Assembly (NCBI GenBank): GCA_031549325.1
Contig: JAVBQA010000010.1
Coordinates: 1 to 37,019 of the forward strand
Direction: 5' to 3'
Origin: JAJDGF01 sp031549325
Lineage (GTDB): Bacteria; Bacillota; Clostridia; Christensenellales; Aristaeellaceae
Length of the DNA stretch: 37,019 bases
Every line of letters starts with the position of its first letter. Position 1 is the first letter of the stretch. The notes beneath the pieces were generated by a model. The model saw only the letters and a program-made list of their open reading frames with translations, had not been told where the DNA came from and did not search any database. Below, piece by piece: positions 22,564 to 31,751 of the stretch. A program made the translations under genes and the position numbers.

Positions 22564-24408
22564 CTATTCAAACTCAATCGCTTCCTCGATCTTCAGCTCC
22601 CCATTGATGTACAGGCGCACGGTGCGCGTTCCGGGGGTGGGCATGTCGACATTCAGGTCGATGGTCCGGCTGCCCGGCTGTTCAAAGCGCGTGGTGCTAA
22701 GCGTGATCTCCTCGCCGTTCTCCTCCACGGTGCACACCACCTCGGCCCCGCCCTCGGGCACGATGATGGCCAGCTGCTTCCTGGCGTAATAGGTCTCCGG
22801 CGCGGTATCGCTCACCGTGAGCTTGATGGCGCTGCCCAGCAGCGTCACCGTGCCCGGCTCCACGCTCTGGGCGATGACCGTGCCCTCTTCCTCCGGGGAC
22901 AGTTTCTCGACGACTTCCACCTTGAACCCAGCCGCGACCAGCGCCTTCTCGGCCTCTTCCCGGGCCATGCCCAGCACCACCGGCGCAGGCGCGCTCTCGC
23001 CGCTGATGTAGACGATCACCTTGTCGCCCGGTTTCACCAGCGCGTTCACCGCAGGCTCCTGATTCACCACGGTGCCGACGGGCGCGTCGGCCACCTCCAG
23101 CCGCACATTCTCCTTGGGCAGCAACAGGTCGTTCTGCTCCACGACGCGCTGCGCCTCGGACAGCGGCAAATCAAACAGCTTGGGCATGGTCAGGCTCTCC
23201 TTGCCGATGGAAACCACCAGCTGAACCGTCTCGTTGGGCCACATCATTTTGCCCGCTTCGGGGAACTGGGACACCACCGTGCCGTAGCTTACGTCGTCGT
23301 AGTGGCGGTAGTCCGGGTTGTACAGAAGCCCGATGTCCTTCAGCTGGACGATGGCGTCCTCCTGGTCGAGCATGGTCACATTGGGCAGCTGGATGCGCCC
23401 GAAGAAGTATCGGTACATCTCGCGCCCATAGATCGCGCCCAGCACGATCAGCACAATCAGCAGCCCGAACAGCGTGTAGTTGCGCGCGCGCTTCCAGCGC
23501 AGTCTGCGCTTCTGCCGGCGTTCCATGCGCTGCTGCAGGATCTCATCCCGCGTCAGCGACTGGCTGTCCACAAAGCCGCCCTTGGGCACGCGGATGGCGC
23601 GCTTCAGGTCGCTGGCGAACTCTGCGGCGGTCTGGTAACGCTTGTCCGCGTCCTTTTCCAGCGCCTTTTCAATGACCTCGTCCAGACCTTTAGACACCTC
23701 GGGCTCGAACACGCGCGCGCTTTTGGGCGGTTCCTGCACGTGCTTGAGCGCCACGGCCACTGCGTTGTCGCCGTCAAAAGGCACCTGGCCGGTGACCATC
23801 TCATAAAGCACCACGCCCACAGAATACAAATCGCTCTTCTCGTCGGCGACCTGCCCCGAGGCCTGCTCGGGCGAAAAGTAGTGCACCGATCCGAGCACGC
23901 TCTCGCCGTCCGAAAAGGTCTGGGTGTTGGCGTTGGTGGCGCGCGCGATGCCGAAATCGGCCACCTTGACGTTGCCCTCGGCATCCACCAGGATGTTCTG
24001 GGGCTTGATGTCGCGGTGCACGATGTGGCTGGCGTGGGCGTGATCCACTGCGGCCAGGATGCGAAGCGCCATCTGCACGGCGCGCTGGGGCTTGATCTTG
24101 CCGGCCTGGCGGATCAGGTCCTTGAGGGTTCTGCCGCGCACATATTCCATGACGATGTAGCGCATGTCTCCATCCTGCCCCACGTCGTACATGTTTACGA
24201 TGTTGGGATGGGACATCTGGGAAGCGGCATGGGCCTCGTGGTTGAATCTTCTGACGAAGTCGTCGTCGGCGTTAAACTCGCTGCGGAGCACCTTCACCGC
24301 CACCTCGCGCAGCTGCACGCGGTCCCACGCGCGGTACACCACCGCCATGCCGCCGGTGCCGATCACTTCGGACAGCACATAGCGGTTGGAAAGAATGCGT
24401 TCAGTCAA
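22564..24408 (-). CDS. prkC: PASTA-domain Ser/Thr protein kinase
   Basis: PrkC/PknB/Stk1-type membrane kinase, 614 aa. Kinase domain about 10-270 with GTGGMAVV, catalytic lysine K39 (VAVKV), HRDIKPQN (D133) and DFG (D151). A basic stretch precedes one transmembrane helix (311-327). Outside are three PASTA repeats (about 338-545), which bind peptidoglycan fragments, and a beta-rich C-terminal domain of about 70 residues. The start codon is TTG at 24408, overlapping the phosphatase stop (TTGA). It is coupled to the cognate phosphatase, as in B. subtilis prpC-prkC, and regulates growth, cell wall or spore germination in relatives. Confidence 0.96.
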   Translation of the reverse strand: MTERILSNRYVLSEVIGTGGMAVVYRAWDRVQLREVAVKVLRSEFNADDDFVRRFNHEAHAASQMSHPNIVNMYDVGQDGDMRYIVMEYVRGRTLKDLIRQAGKIKPQRAVQMALRILAAVDHAHASHIVHRDIKPQNILVDAEGNVKVADFGIARATNANTQTFSDGESVLGSVHYFSPEQASGQVADEKSDLYSVGVVLYEMVTGQVPFDGDNAVAVALKHVQEPPKSARVFEPEVSKGLDEVIEKALEKDADKRYQTAAEFASDLKRAIRVPKGGFVDSQSLTRDEILQQRMERRQKRRLRWKRARNYTLFGLLIVLIVLGAIYGREMYRYFFGRIQLPNVTMLDQEDAIVQLKDIGLLYNPDYRHYDDVSYGTVVSQFPEAGKMMWPNETVQLVVSIGKESLTMPKLFDLPLSEAQRVVEQNDLLLPKENVRLEVADAPVGTVVNQEPAVNALVKPGDKVIVYISGESAPAPVVLGMAREEAEKALVAAGFKVEVVEKLSPEEEGTVIAQSVEPGTVTLLGSAIKLTVSDTAPETYYARKQLAIIVPEGGAEVVCTVEENGEEITLSTTRFEQPGSRTIDLNVDMPTPGTRTVRLYINGELKIEEAIEFE

Positions 24409-25127
24409 GCCCGATCACCGTCCTTCCCCAGGGCGATCACGGCGGTGATGTTGTCCCCCCCGCCGCGCTCAAGCGCCCTGTCGATCAGCGCCTGCAGCTT
24501 GTCCGGCCAGGAACTCCCACGCATCAGGATCTCCGCAAGCTCGGGCTGGCGCAGGTAATTGGAGAGCCCGTCTGAGCACAGCAGCCACACGTCGCCCTTC
24601 TGGTAATCCAGCCGGATGATGTCCGGCTCGACCTTTTTGCCGGTGCCAAGCGCCCGGGTGATGAAGTTGCGCTGGGGATGATTCAGCGCCTCCTTGGGCG
24701 TCAGCTCGCCCTTGGCCACCAGCTCATTCACCAGCGAGTGGTCGTTTGAGAGTTGCATCAGCGCGCGCTTGCGCAGCAGGTAAGCGCGGCTGTCTCCAAC
24801 GTGCGTCAGGTAAGCCAGGCCTTTCGCCAGATACAGCGCGGTCAGCGTGGTACCCATGCCATGCTTGAGCGGGTCGCGCTTGGCCTCCTGATAGATCTCC
24901 GCGTTGGCCGACAGCACCGCGTGGTGGAGCGTCTCCTCGTTGATCGAGCCCTTGCGCAGGAAACCGACAAACGTCTGGATGGCCAGGGCCGAGGCCACTT
25001 CGCCCGCCAGATGCCCACCCATGCCATCGGCCACGGCGCAGAATTGCTCGCCGTTTTCGGGCAGGTAATAGGCGTCCTCGTTCACCGTGCGCACATTGCC
25101 CACGTGGCTCAGCGCGTATGCAATCAT
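24405..25127 (-). CDS. stp: PP2C-type Ser/Thr phosphatase
   Basis: PPM-family metal-dependent protein phosphatase (PrpC/Stp), 240 aa, that reverses PrkC phosphorylation. Motifs: NEDAYY, ADGMGGHLAGE with two metal-ligand acids, THVGDSRAY, CSDGLSNYL and GGGDNIT. The start is the ATG at 25127, set by the extended Shine-Dalgarno GAGGTGAT just upstream; earlier in-frame codons fall in the rlmN spacer. That 65-bp spacer holds a small hairpin, CAAGGG-CACATA-CCCTTG (25154-25171). Confidence 0.95.
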   Translation of the reverse strand: MIAYALSHVGNVRTVNEDAYYLPENGEQFCAVADGMGGHLAGEVASALAIQTFVGFLRKGSINEETLHHAVLSANAEIYQEAKRDPLKHGMGTTLTALYLAKGLAYLTHVGDSRAYLLRKRALMQLSNDHSLVNELVAKGELTPKEALNHPQRNFITRALGTGKKVEPDIIRLDYQKGDVWLLCSDGLSNYLRQPELAEILMRGSSWPDKLQALIDRALERGGGDNITAVIALGKDGDRA

Positions 25128-25192
25128 TGGTACATCACCTCGTTCATGGGGGTCAAGGGCACATACCCTTGCGGGGAGGCTCAGGGGCGGCC

Positions 25193-26230
25193 CTAAGCAT
25201 TCCCATTCATCACGCTTCTCCTCAGCTGGCCGCACGCGCCCTGGATGTCGTCACCCATCTCCCGCCGGAGCGTGGCCGAGATGTGGCGCTGGATCAGCCG
25301 CTGCAGGAAGGCGTCCGTTTTCTCTTTCCCCGGCGGGTGCAGCGCGCGCTCGGCGACGGCGTTCAGCGGGATCAGGTTCACGTGGCACTGCATGCCACGC
25401 AGCCGCCGGGCAAGCTCGTCCGCGTGGGACAGCTCGGAATTCACGCCGTCCACCAGCGCGTACTCGAGGATCACGCGCCGCCCGGTCTTTTCAATGTAGG
25501 TTCGGCAGGCGTCCAGCGTCTGGTCGATGGAATAGGTGTTGGCGATAGGCATGAGTTTTCTTCGGATCTCGTCGGTCGGCGCGTGCAGCGACAGCGACAG
25601 CGTGACGTGCAACCCCTCGTCCGCAAAGCGCAGCATTTGCGGCGCCAGCCCGCAGGTCGACAGCGAGATCCCGCGCATGGACAGGTTCAATCCGCGCTCG
25701 TCGGTCGCCAAGCGCAGAAATTTCACCACGTGGTCGTAGTTGTCCAGCGGCTCCCCGCTGCCCATGAGCACCACGTTGTTCACCCGCTCGCCGCTCGCGG
25801 CAAGCCGCCCATTGGCCAGCAGCACCTGCCCCAGCATCTCGCCGGGCGTGAGGTTGCGCGCGCAGCCGTCCAGCGTGGACGCGCAGAACGCGCAGCCCAT
25901 CTTGCAGCCCACTTGCGTCGAGAGGCACAGCGTGTTTCCGTGCTTGTAGCGCATCAGCACGCCCTCGATCAGGTTGCCGTCGGGTAAGCGGAAAAGCAGC
26001 TTTTCGGTGCCGTCCAGCTTGGAGGTCAGCACCCGCTCGACCGCCACCGGGTTGGCCGCGCACTCCGCCTTCAGCCGCTCGCGCAGCTGGGCGGGCAGGT
26101 TCAGCATCTCACCGAAAGAGGCCCCCCGGTTCAGCCACTCATAGAGCTGCTTACCCCGAAACGCGGGCTGATTCAGGGACTTCACAAAGTCCTGCAGCTC
26201 TTCCAGGCTCAAGCTCAAAAGATCCGTCAT
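25193..26230 (-). CDS. rlmN: 23S rRNA / tRNA adenine-C2 methyltransferase RlmN
   Basis: Radical-SAM methyltransferase, 345 aa, modifying A2503 of 23S rRNA and A37 of some tRNAs. The cluster-binding motif is C109-x3-C113-x2-C116 (GCKMGCAFC), followed by GSGEPLDNYDHV. The C-terminal methyl-carrying cysteine is C333 in IQGACGQLR. The ATG at 26230 overlaps the rsmB stop (ATGA). Confidence 0.96.
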   Translation of the reverse strand: MTDLLSLSLEELQDFVKSLNQPAFRGKQLYEWLNRGASFGEMLNLPAQLRERLKAECAANPVAVERVLTSKLDGTEKLLFRLPDGNLIEGVLMRYKHGNTLCLSTQVGCKMGCAFCASTLDGCARNLTPGEMLGQVLLANGRLAASGERVNNVVLMGSGEPLDNYDHVVKFLRLATDERGLNLSMRGISLSTCGLAPQMLRFADEGLHVTLSLSLHAPTDEIRRKLMPIANTYSIDQTLDACRTYIEKTGRRVILEYALVDGVNSELSHADELARRLRGMQCHVNLIPLNAVAERALHPPGKEKTDAFLQRLIQRHISATLRREMGDDIQGACGQLRRSVMNGNA

Positions 26231-27924
26231 GCGCGGACCCTCCGCAGGCGCGCGATGAAGAATCCCTCCATGTGGTCCAGGTGCGCCTGCAACTGCAGCA
26301 GGCCGTTCTCCAAGCGGCCCTTGAGCGCGTCCGGCAGCCAAGCCGCATCCGTGTCCAGCTCGAACTCCGGGTGCCGTTCGAGGAACGCGCTCACCTGCCG
26401 CTCGTTCTCGTCCTTGGTGATGGTGCAGGTGGAGTAGACCAACATGCCCCCCACCGAAACATACGCGCAGCAGGCGTCCAGAATCTTCTTTTGCAGCTGC
26501 GCCAGCTGCTCAATGTCCTCTCCGCTGACGCGGTACTTGATGTCCGGCTTGTTCAGCATCACCCCGAGGCCCGAGCAGGGCGCGTCGATCAGCACCGCGT
26601 CCGCGGTCAGGTCCAGCTCGTCCCGGTGGATGCTGGCGTCCCGCGCCGCCGGGCGCAGGCTGTCCAGTCGCAGCCGCTCCTTCTGGGCCTGGATCAGCCG
26701 CACGCGGTGTTCATGCACATCCCAGGCCAGCACGCGGCCGGTGTCCTCCATCAGCTCGCACAGCATGGCGGATTTTCCGCCCGGCGCGGCGCAGGCGTCC
26801 AGGATCGTCTGGCCGCGCTTGGGTTCCATGGCGTAGGCCGCCAGCATGGAGGATTCACTGATCAGGCTATACCGGCCCTTCTTGAAGTCCTCATCGCCGC
26901 CCAAATCGGCCGCGCCGGACAGACGGTACGCACCGGGCACAACGCCGGGCGTCAGCTCCCAGTGGCGCTTCTGCGCGTATTGCAAAAATGACGCCTCGTC
27001 CCCACGCAGGAAATTGCGGCGAATGGTCTGCAGGTGCTCGTCCGGGCGGAAGGAGATGATCGCCTCGGCTTCTTCCATGCCGTAGTCGTCCACGATCCGC
27101 TTCACCAGCTGCTCGGGCAGCGAATGCAGGATGGACAGGTGGCGCAGCGGGAACTGCTCTTTATCGGGAAAGGTGATCTCCCTCGCGTCGCGCTTCCGGA
27201 TCAGCGAGCGCAGCGCGCCGTTGATCAGCGGCGCGAATCCCTCGCGCTGCAGGCGCTTGGCCTGCTTCACGGCCTCATCCACCGCCGCGTGATCGGGCAC
27301 GCGATCCAGAAACAGGATCTGCGCCGCGCCGATGTGCAAGATGTCCTCGATGATGGCCTCCGGCATGTGCTCAACCAGCTGGCCCAGGATATAGCCGATG
27401 CGGATGCGGTTTTCCAGCGCGGCATAAAAGATCGAGGTGGCCAGCCGCTTGTCCTCCGGGGACATGTGGCTCTTGGACAGATGCTTGTCCAGCGCCAGCG
27501 TGGCGTAACTTCCTGCGCGCACCACGTCGGACAGCGCGTTCAGCGCCAGCCGCCGCGCATCGATCACCGACGGCTGCGGGCCCTTGTCGGCATGATCCGT
27601 CTTCTTTATGAACGGCTTTTTCTCGAACGCGGGCTTGCCTTCGGGCTTCCGGGCGGGCGGAACCGGCGCGCCCTCCACCCTCTTGGCGGGCGGGATGGCC
27701 GCTCCGGGCCTCACCGGGAACTTGGGCCTCTCCGCGCCGGGCTTGGCGAACGGCTTCGCGTCCCCCTGCTTCACCGGGAACTTGGGCCTCTCCGCGCCGG
27801 GCTTGGCAAACGGCTTCGCCGCTCCCTGCTTCACTGGGTACTTGGGATTTTCCGCGCCGGGCTTGCCCGGAAATCTGGGCTTGCCCGCCCCCGGCTTGAA
27901 TCCACCGCTTCTCTTCTTATCCAT
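26227..27924 (-). CDS. rsmB: 16S rRNA m5C967 methyltransferase RsmB with repeat-rich N-terminal extension
   Basis: Sun-family methyltransferase, 565 aa against about 440-450 normally. From about residue 118 (VIDARRLALNALSDV) it is a standard NusB-like domain plus methyltransferase with AAPGGKS, DAPCSGLG (motif IV Cys) and YSTCTITKDENE (motif VI Cys). The first ~115 residues are different: basic, Pro/Lys/Ala-rich, predicted disordered, with a 20-residue repeat of the type KPFAKPGAERPKFPVKQGDA encoded by 60-bp DNA repeats. The extension is in frame from an ATG that overlaps the fmt stop by eight bases, so it appears to be really translated. It may act as an RNA-binding tail (inference). Confidence 0.92.
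   Translation of the reverse strand: MDKKRSGGFKPGAGKPRFPGKPGAENPKYPVKQGAAKPFAKPGAERPKFPVKQGDAKPFAKPGAERPKFPVRPGAAIPPAKRVEGAPVPPARKPEGKPAFEKKPFIKKTDHADKGPQPSVIDARRLALNALSDVVRAGSYATLALDKHLSKSHMSPEDKRLATSIFYAALENRIRIGYILGQLVEHMPEAIIEDILHIGAAQILFLDRVPDHAAVDEAVKQAKRLQREGFAPLINGALRSLIRKRDAREITFPDKEQFPLRHLSILHSLPEQLVKRIVDDYGMEEAEAIISFRPDEHLQTIRRNFLRGDEASFLQYAQKRHWELTPGVVPGAYRLSGAADLGGDEDFKKGRYSLISESSMLAAYAMEPKRGQTILDACAAPGGKSAMLCELMEDTGRVLAWDVHEHRVRLIQAQKERLRLDSLRPAARDASIHRDELDLTADAVLIDAPCSGLGVMLNKPDIKYRVSGEDIEQLAQLQKKILDACCAYVSVGGMLVYSTCTITKDENERQVSAFLERHPEFELDTDAAWLPDALKGRLENGLLQLQAHLDHMEGFFIARLRRVRA
27721..27866 (-). repeat. 60-bp tandem repeat coding the RsmB N-terminal tail
   Basis: Two full 60-bp units (27721-27780 and 27781-27840) differ at only a few positions, and a third, partial and more diverged unit begins at 27841. 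Each unit encodes 20 residues in frame. The low divergence suggests recent expansion by slippage or unequal recombination, and copy number may vary between strains. Confidence 0.85.
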
Positions 27925-28861
27925 TCAGCACCGTGCCCACTTCTATCGTTTTGCCCATCAGATACGCCTTGGCGGCCATGCGCCTGGCGTTCGGGGCTTG
28001 AATCTCGATCAGTTCGACCGCGCCGCCCCTGCAGCGCACGATCAACCCCTGCTTGGCGCTGCTCTGCACCACCTCGCCCGGCTCTCCCGGAAAGTCGCAT
28101 CGCACCGTCCGCGCCGCCCACACCTTGAGCGCCCCCTCGGGCAGCATGGCGTAGGCCCCCGGCCAGGGGTTCACGCCCCGCACCAGATTCACGATGCGAC
28201 GCGCGTCCAGGTGAAAGTCGATCAACCCGAGCTCCTTTTTCAGCATCGGCTGATGGGACATCTGTGTTTCATCCTGTTTCGTCCTGGGGCAACTGCCGCT
28301 CTCAATGGCCTGGATGGTCTCGATCAGGAGCTCTGCCCCCAGCGCAGCCAGCCGGGGCGTCAGTTCCCCTGCCGTCTCCTCCGGTTCGATCGGAAGCGAC
28401 CGCTGCAGCAGCATGTCGCCGGTGTCGATGCCCGCGTCGGTCATCATCGTCGTCACGCCGGACACCGTCTCGCCCTGGATGATGCACCAGTTGATGGGCG
28501 CGGCGCCGCGATACTTGGGCAGCAGCGAGGCGTGCACATTCACGGTGCCCAGTTTCGGGATGTCCAGCAGCGCCTGGGACAGGATCTGCCCGAACGCCGC
28601 CGTGACCACAAGGTCCGGCGCCAGCTCCTTCATGGCGGCCAACCCGTCCGGCCGCCTGACCCGCTCAAACTGGAACACCGGGATGCCGTGCGCCCCGGCC
28701 AGCAGTTTCACCGGACAGGCGGTCATCTTGTTGCCGCGCCCGGATGGCCGGTCAGGCTGGGTAAACGCGCCGACTACATTGTAGCCCGCGTCGATCAACG
28801 CCCGAAGGCTGGGCACGGCGAACTCGGGCGTGCCCATAAACACAATGCGAAGCTCACTCAT
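27917..28861 (-). CDS. fmt: Methionyl-tRNA formyltransferase
   Basis: Formylates initiator Met-tRNA from 10-formyl-THF, 314 aa (normal length). Seen: FMGTPEFAV at the N-terminus, VTAAFGQILS, the catalytic block NVHASLLPKYRGAAPI with Asn-His, and a downstream TDAGIDTGDML with the catalytic Asp. The C-terminal OB-like domain ends in KAYLMGKTIEVGTVLNG. It overlaps def by eight bases upstream and rsmB by eight bases downstream, the usual def-fmt-rsmB arrangement. Confidence 0.96.
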   Translation of the reverse strand: MSELRIVFMGTPEFAVPSLRALIDAGYNVVGAFTQPDRPSGRGNKMTACPVKLLAGAHGIPVFQFERVRRPDGLAAMKELAPDLVVTAAFGQILSQALLDIPKLGTVNVHASLLPKYRGAAPINWCIIQGETVSGVTTMMTDAGIDTGDMLLQRSLPIEPEETAGELTPRLAALGAELLIETIQAIESGSCPRTKQDETQMSHQPMLKKELGLIDFHLDARRIVNLVRGVNPWPGAYAMLPEGALKVWAARTVRCDFPGEPGEVVQSSAKQGLIVRCRGGAVELIEIQAPNARRMAAKAYLMGKTIEVGTVLNG

Positions 28862-29336
28862 CGTCTTCGGGTTGCTCCTTATACTGGTCGGTCACGTCTT
28901 CGATCATCTTGTCGATGTACAGCACGCCGTCCAGGTGATCCAGCTCATGGCACACCGCCACGGCGAAGAAGCCCTCGCCGGAAAGCTCGAAGCTGTCTCC
29001 GTTCTTGTCCTGGGCGCGCACGGTCAGGCTGTGCGGGCGCATCACGGTGCAACGCCGCCCGGGGATGCTGAGGCACCCCTCCGGATTGATCTGCTCGCCC
29101 GCGCTGTCTGTGATCTCCGGGTTGATCAGCGCGATGGGGCCGTCGCCCGCGTCGATCACGACGAGCCGCCTCAGGATGCCCACCTGGGGCGCGGCGAGAC
29201 CCGCGCCGTCGGCCTGGTACATGGTTTCGATCATGTCCTCAACCAGCGCGTGCAGCTTTTTGTCAAACTTTTCGACCGGGCGCGAGCGCTTCCTGAGCGT
29301 GTCGTCGCCGAGTTCCAGAATCTTGCGGATTGCCAT
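28854..29336 (-). CDS. def: Peptide deformylase
   Basis: Iron/zinc enzyme removing the N-formyl group from nascent proteins, 160 aa. The three family motifs are present: GLAAPQVG (46-53), EGCLS (metal ligand C88) and HELDH (H130, E131, H134). A cysteine precedes the HELDH motif where many proteins have glutamine. A GGGAGG site lies about 12 bases ahead of the ATG, and a possible extended -10 promoter lies at the end of priA. Confidence 0.96.
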   Translation of the reverse strand: MAIRKILELGDDTLRKRSRPVEKFDKKLHALVEDMIETMYQADGAGLAAPQVGILRRLVVIDAGDGPIALINPEITDSAGEQINPEGCLSIPGRRCTVMRPHSLTVRAQDKNGDSFELSGEGFFAVAVCHELDHLDGVLYIDKMIEDVTDQYKEQPEDDE

Positions 29337-29398
29337 GGCCTACGATAACCTCCCTGGTCACTTTCGAACGGCAAGGGGCGTTTTAAACCGCCCACACC

Positions 29399-29407
29399 AT
29401 TATAACA
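29399..29407 (-). promoter_or_regulatory. Possible internal extended -10 promoter for def-fmt
   Basis: On the minus strand TGT-TATAAT, a perfect -10 with the TGn extension, overlaps the priA stop codon. No -35 is recognisable 16-18 bp upstream. The priA-def spacer also contains a small hairpin (GGGCG/CGCCC, 29376-29393). A functional start would lie near 29392. Confidence 0.35.
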
Positions 29408-31631
29408 TGTTGTTTGGGTTGATCTCCAGCTCCACTTTCACGCCCTCGAACGTCTCCCGCGCCTGCTCCTCCATGAAGCCCAGCACGCTGCCCACGTTCC
29501 CGCGAGCGTACAGCTTGATGAACACCTGCCATCTCGCCTCGCCGCGAATGCGCTTCAGAGGGGCTTCCAGCGCGCGCATTTGAACCGAGTCCTGCCGAAG
29601 ATCCTCGCTATCCAGGTACCTGCCCAGCGCCTGCTCCAACCGCTTGGCGACAGCCTCGGCCATCTCCTCGTCCTGAGAAGTGACCAACAGCCGCGCGATC
29701 ACCGTGAACGGCGGGTATAGCCCGCGCCGCCGGATCCTGGCCTCCTGCTGATAGAACGCGCGATAATCCTGCCTGGCAGCCAGCCGGATGGCGTAGTGAT
29801 CCGGGTCGTAGGTCTGCACCACCACCCGCCCCGGCGCGTCGGCCCGGCCAGCCCGGCCCGCCACCTGGGTAATGAGCTGAAAGGTGCGCTCCACGCTTCG
29901 GTAGTCGGGCAGGTTTAGCGACATGTCCGCCGCCACCACGCCCACCAGCGTCACGTTTGGGAAGTCCAAGCCTTTCGCGATCATCTGGGTGCCGATCAGC
30001 ACATTGGCCTCACCCTTGCGGAACGCGGTCAGGATGGCCTCGTGCTGGTCCTTGCCGCGCGTGGTGTCCATGTCCATGCGCAGCACCCGCGCATCGGGAA
30101 ACAGCTTTTTGACCTCTTCCTCGATCTTCTGGGTGCCCGCGCCGAAGTACTTGATGTACCGGCTGCCGCACTGAGGACAGGTTTGCGGCGGCCGCCGCGC
30201 GGCATCGCAGTAGTGACAGCGCAGCAGGTTCTCCATCTGGTGATAGGTCATGGACACGTCGCAGTTGTCACACCGTTCAACGTATCCGCATGAGCGGCAC
30301 GAGATGAATGTGCTGTGCCCGCGCCGGTTCATGAATAGCATCGCCTGATGGCCGTCGTCGATGCACGCGCGGATGGCCTGCTGCAGATCCGCGCTGAACA
30401 CCGAGTGGTTCCCCAGCGCCAACTCCCGCCGCATGTCCACGATCTCGACCGCAGGCAGGCTGCGGCCCATCACCCGCTCGCTCAGCTCCAGCAGCTGCAG
30501 CCTGTTTTCGGGCCGCACGCCCGGCATGGCCTTCATGAACGACGGGATGGACGGCGTGGCGCTCCCCAGAAGCAGCGCGCCCCCCGCGCAATCGGCCCGA
30601 CACTGGGCCACCTCCCGCGCATCGTAGCAGGGCCGACGGTCGGAGCGGTAGGTGTGTTCGTGCTCCTCGTCCACGATCAGGATGCCCAGATTTTGCAGCG
30701 GCGCGAACACGGCGGAGCGCGCCCCGATGGCCACCCGCGCGCGCCCGTCGCGCAAGCGCCGCCACTCGTCAAACCGCTCGCCGGGGCTCAACCGGCTGTG
30801 CAGCACCGCCGCGTCGTCTCCGAACCGCGAGCGGAACCAGTCCACCATCTGCGGGGTCAGCGCGATTTCGGGCACCAGCACGATGGCGGTCTTGCCCAGG
30901 GACAGCGCGTGCCGGATCGCGTGGATGTAAACCTCGGTTTTGCCGCTGCCGGTGACGCCGAACAGCAGGAAACGCCCGCCGCCGGACGTCATGGCGTCGC
31001 TGAGTTGCCGCACAGCGTCAGTCTGCGCTTCGGTGAGCACCGGGTCTTTGACCCGGCGCTCGTCCAGCGCCTTGTAGGGCCTGCGCAGAACCTCGTCGTG
31101 ATCGATCTCGATGAGGCCCTGTTTCACCAGCGCGTTCAGCGCCGGCGCGTTGGCGATGACGGGCGTGGGCAACGGGCCGTCCCGCAGCATTGCGAGAATC
31201 TCCGCCTGCTTGGGCGCCTTTTTCTGACGCGCCTCGATGGCGGCGTCCAGCGCCGCGCCCCGGGTGACCAGCCGCGCCACGCGAATCTGCTTCTCGCGCA
31301 CGCGCTCGCCCCGCAGCTGGGCGGGGATCATCTGTCTCAGCGACTCGCTGAGCGTGCAGTGATACTTGGGCTGCATCCACTTCGCGAGCTCGATCAGCTC
31401 GGGCAGGATGGCCGGATAGTCCTCCAGCGTGCGGATGACCTTCCTGATCTTCGAGGGATCCAGGCTCACTTCGTCCCGGAAGCCCAGCACGTAGCCTTCC
31501 AGCGTCCTCGGTCCGAACGGCACCAGCACCCGCTGGCCCACTGAAAGCGCCATGCCGGACGGAATCTCATAGCTGAACAGCCGGTCGAGCGCCTCGGCCG
31601 TTATGTCCACGATCACGTCACAGTAGCGCAA
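29400..31631 (-). CDS. priA: Primosomal protein N' (replication restart helicase PriA)
   Basis: Superfamily 2 DNA helicase that reloads the replisome at stalled forks, 743 aa from the chosen start. An N-terminal 3'-DNA-binding domain (CDVIVDITAEALDRLFSY) is followed by Walker A GVTGSGKTEVY (K231), DEEH (321-324), and eight zinc-binding cysteines (445, 448, 454, 457, 472, 475, 485, 488). A TTG at 31631 is preferred because GGAGGA lies seven bases upstream and the protein then begins just before the conserved YxDVIVD. An ATG at 31703 would add 24 non-conserved residues. Confidence 0.94.
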   Translation of the reverse strand: MRYCDVIVDITAEALDRLFSYEIPSGMALSVGQRVLVPFGPRTLEGYVLGFRDEVSLDPSKIRKVIRTLEDYPAILPELIELAKWMQPKYHCTLSESLRQMIPAQLRGERVREKQIRVARLVTRGAALDAAIEARQKKAPKQAEILAMLRDGPLPTPVIANAPALNALVKQGLIEIDHDEVLRRPYKALDERRVKDPVLTEAQTDAVRQLSDAMTSGGGRFLLFGVTGSGKTEVYIHAIRHALSLGKTAIVLVPEIALTPQMVDWFRSRFGDDAAVLHSRLSPGERFDEWRRLRDGRARVAIGARSAVFAPLQNLGILIVDEEHEHTYRSDRRPCYDAREVAQCRADCAGGALLLGSATPSIPSFMKAMPGVRPENRLQLLELSERVMGRSLPAVEIVDMRRELALGNHSVFSADLQQAIRACIDDGHQAMLFMNRRGHSTFISCRSCGYVERCDNCDVSMTYHQMENLLRCHYCDAARRPPQTCPQCGSRYIKYFGAGTQKIEEEVKKLFPDARVLRMDMDTTRGKDQHEAILTAFRKGEANVLIGTQMIAKGLDFPNVTLVGVVAADMSLNLPDYRSVERTFQLITQVAGRAGRADAPGRVVVQTYDPDHYAIRLAARQDYRAFYQQEARIRRRGLYPPFTVIARLLVTSQDEEMAEAVAKRLEQALGRYLDSEDLRQDSVQMRALEAPLKRIRGEARWQVFIKLYARGNVGSVLGFMEEQARETFEGVKVELEINPNNML

Positions 31632-31751
31632 GCTTTCGTCCTCCGTTGTAAACAGGGCGGGCCGAAATGGATGGCGCCCGTCGGGCGCGGCAGGCCGATT
31701 CATGACCGATCCACGCCCTCAAACGTCTCTCATCTCCGCCCGCGCAGTCCT

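Noticed and set aside
22534..24558. Long plus-strand open frame opposite prkC
   Set aside because: Antisense to a complete kinase-PASTA protein with all catalytic motifs; no independent evidence.
27721..27866. CRISPR-like or satellite repeat
   Set aside because: Units are contiguous, 60 bp, in frame with rsmB and encode a protein repeat; there are no spacers.
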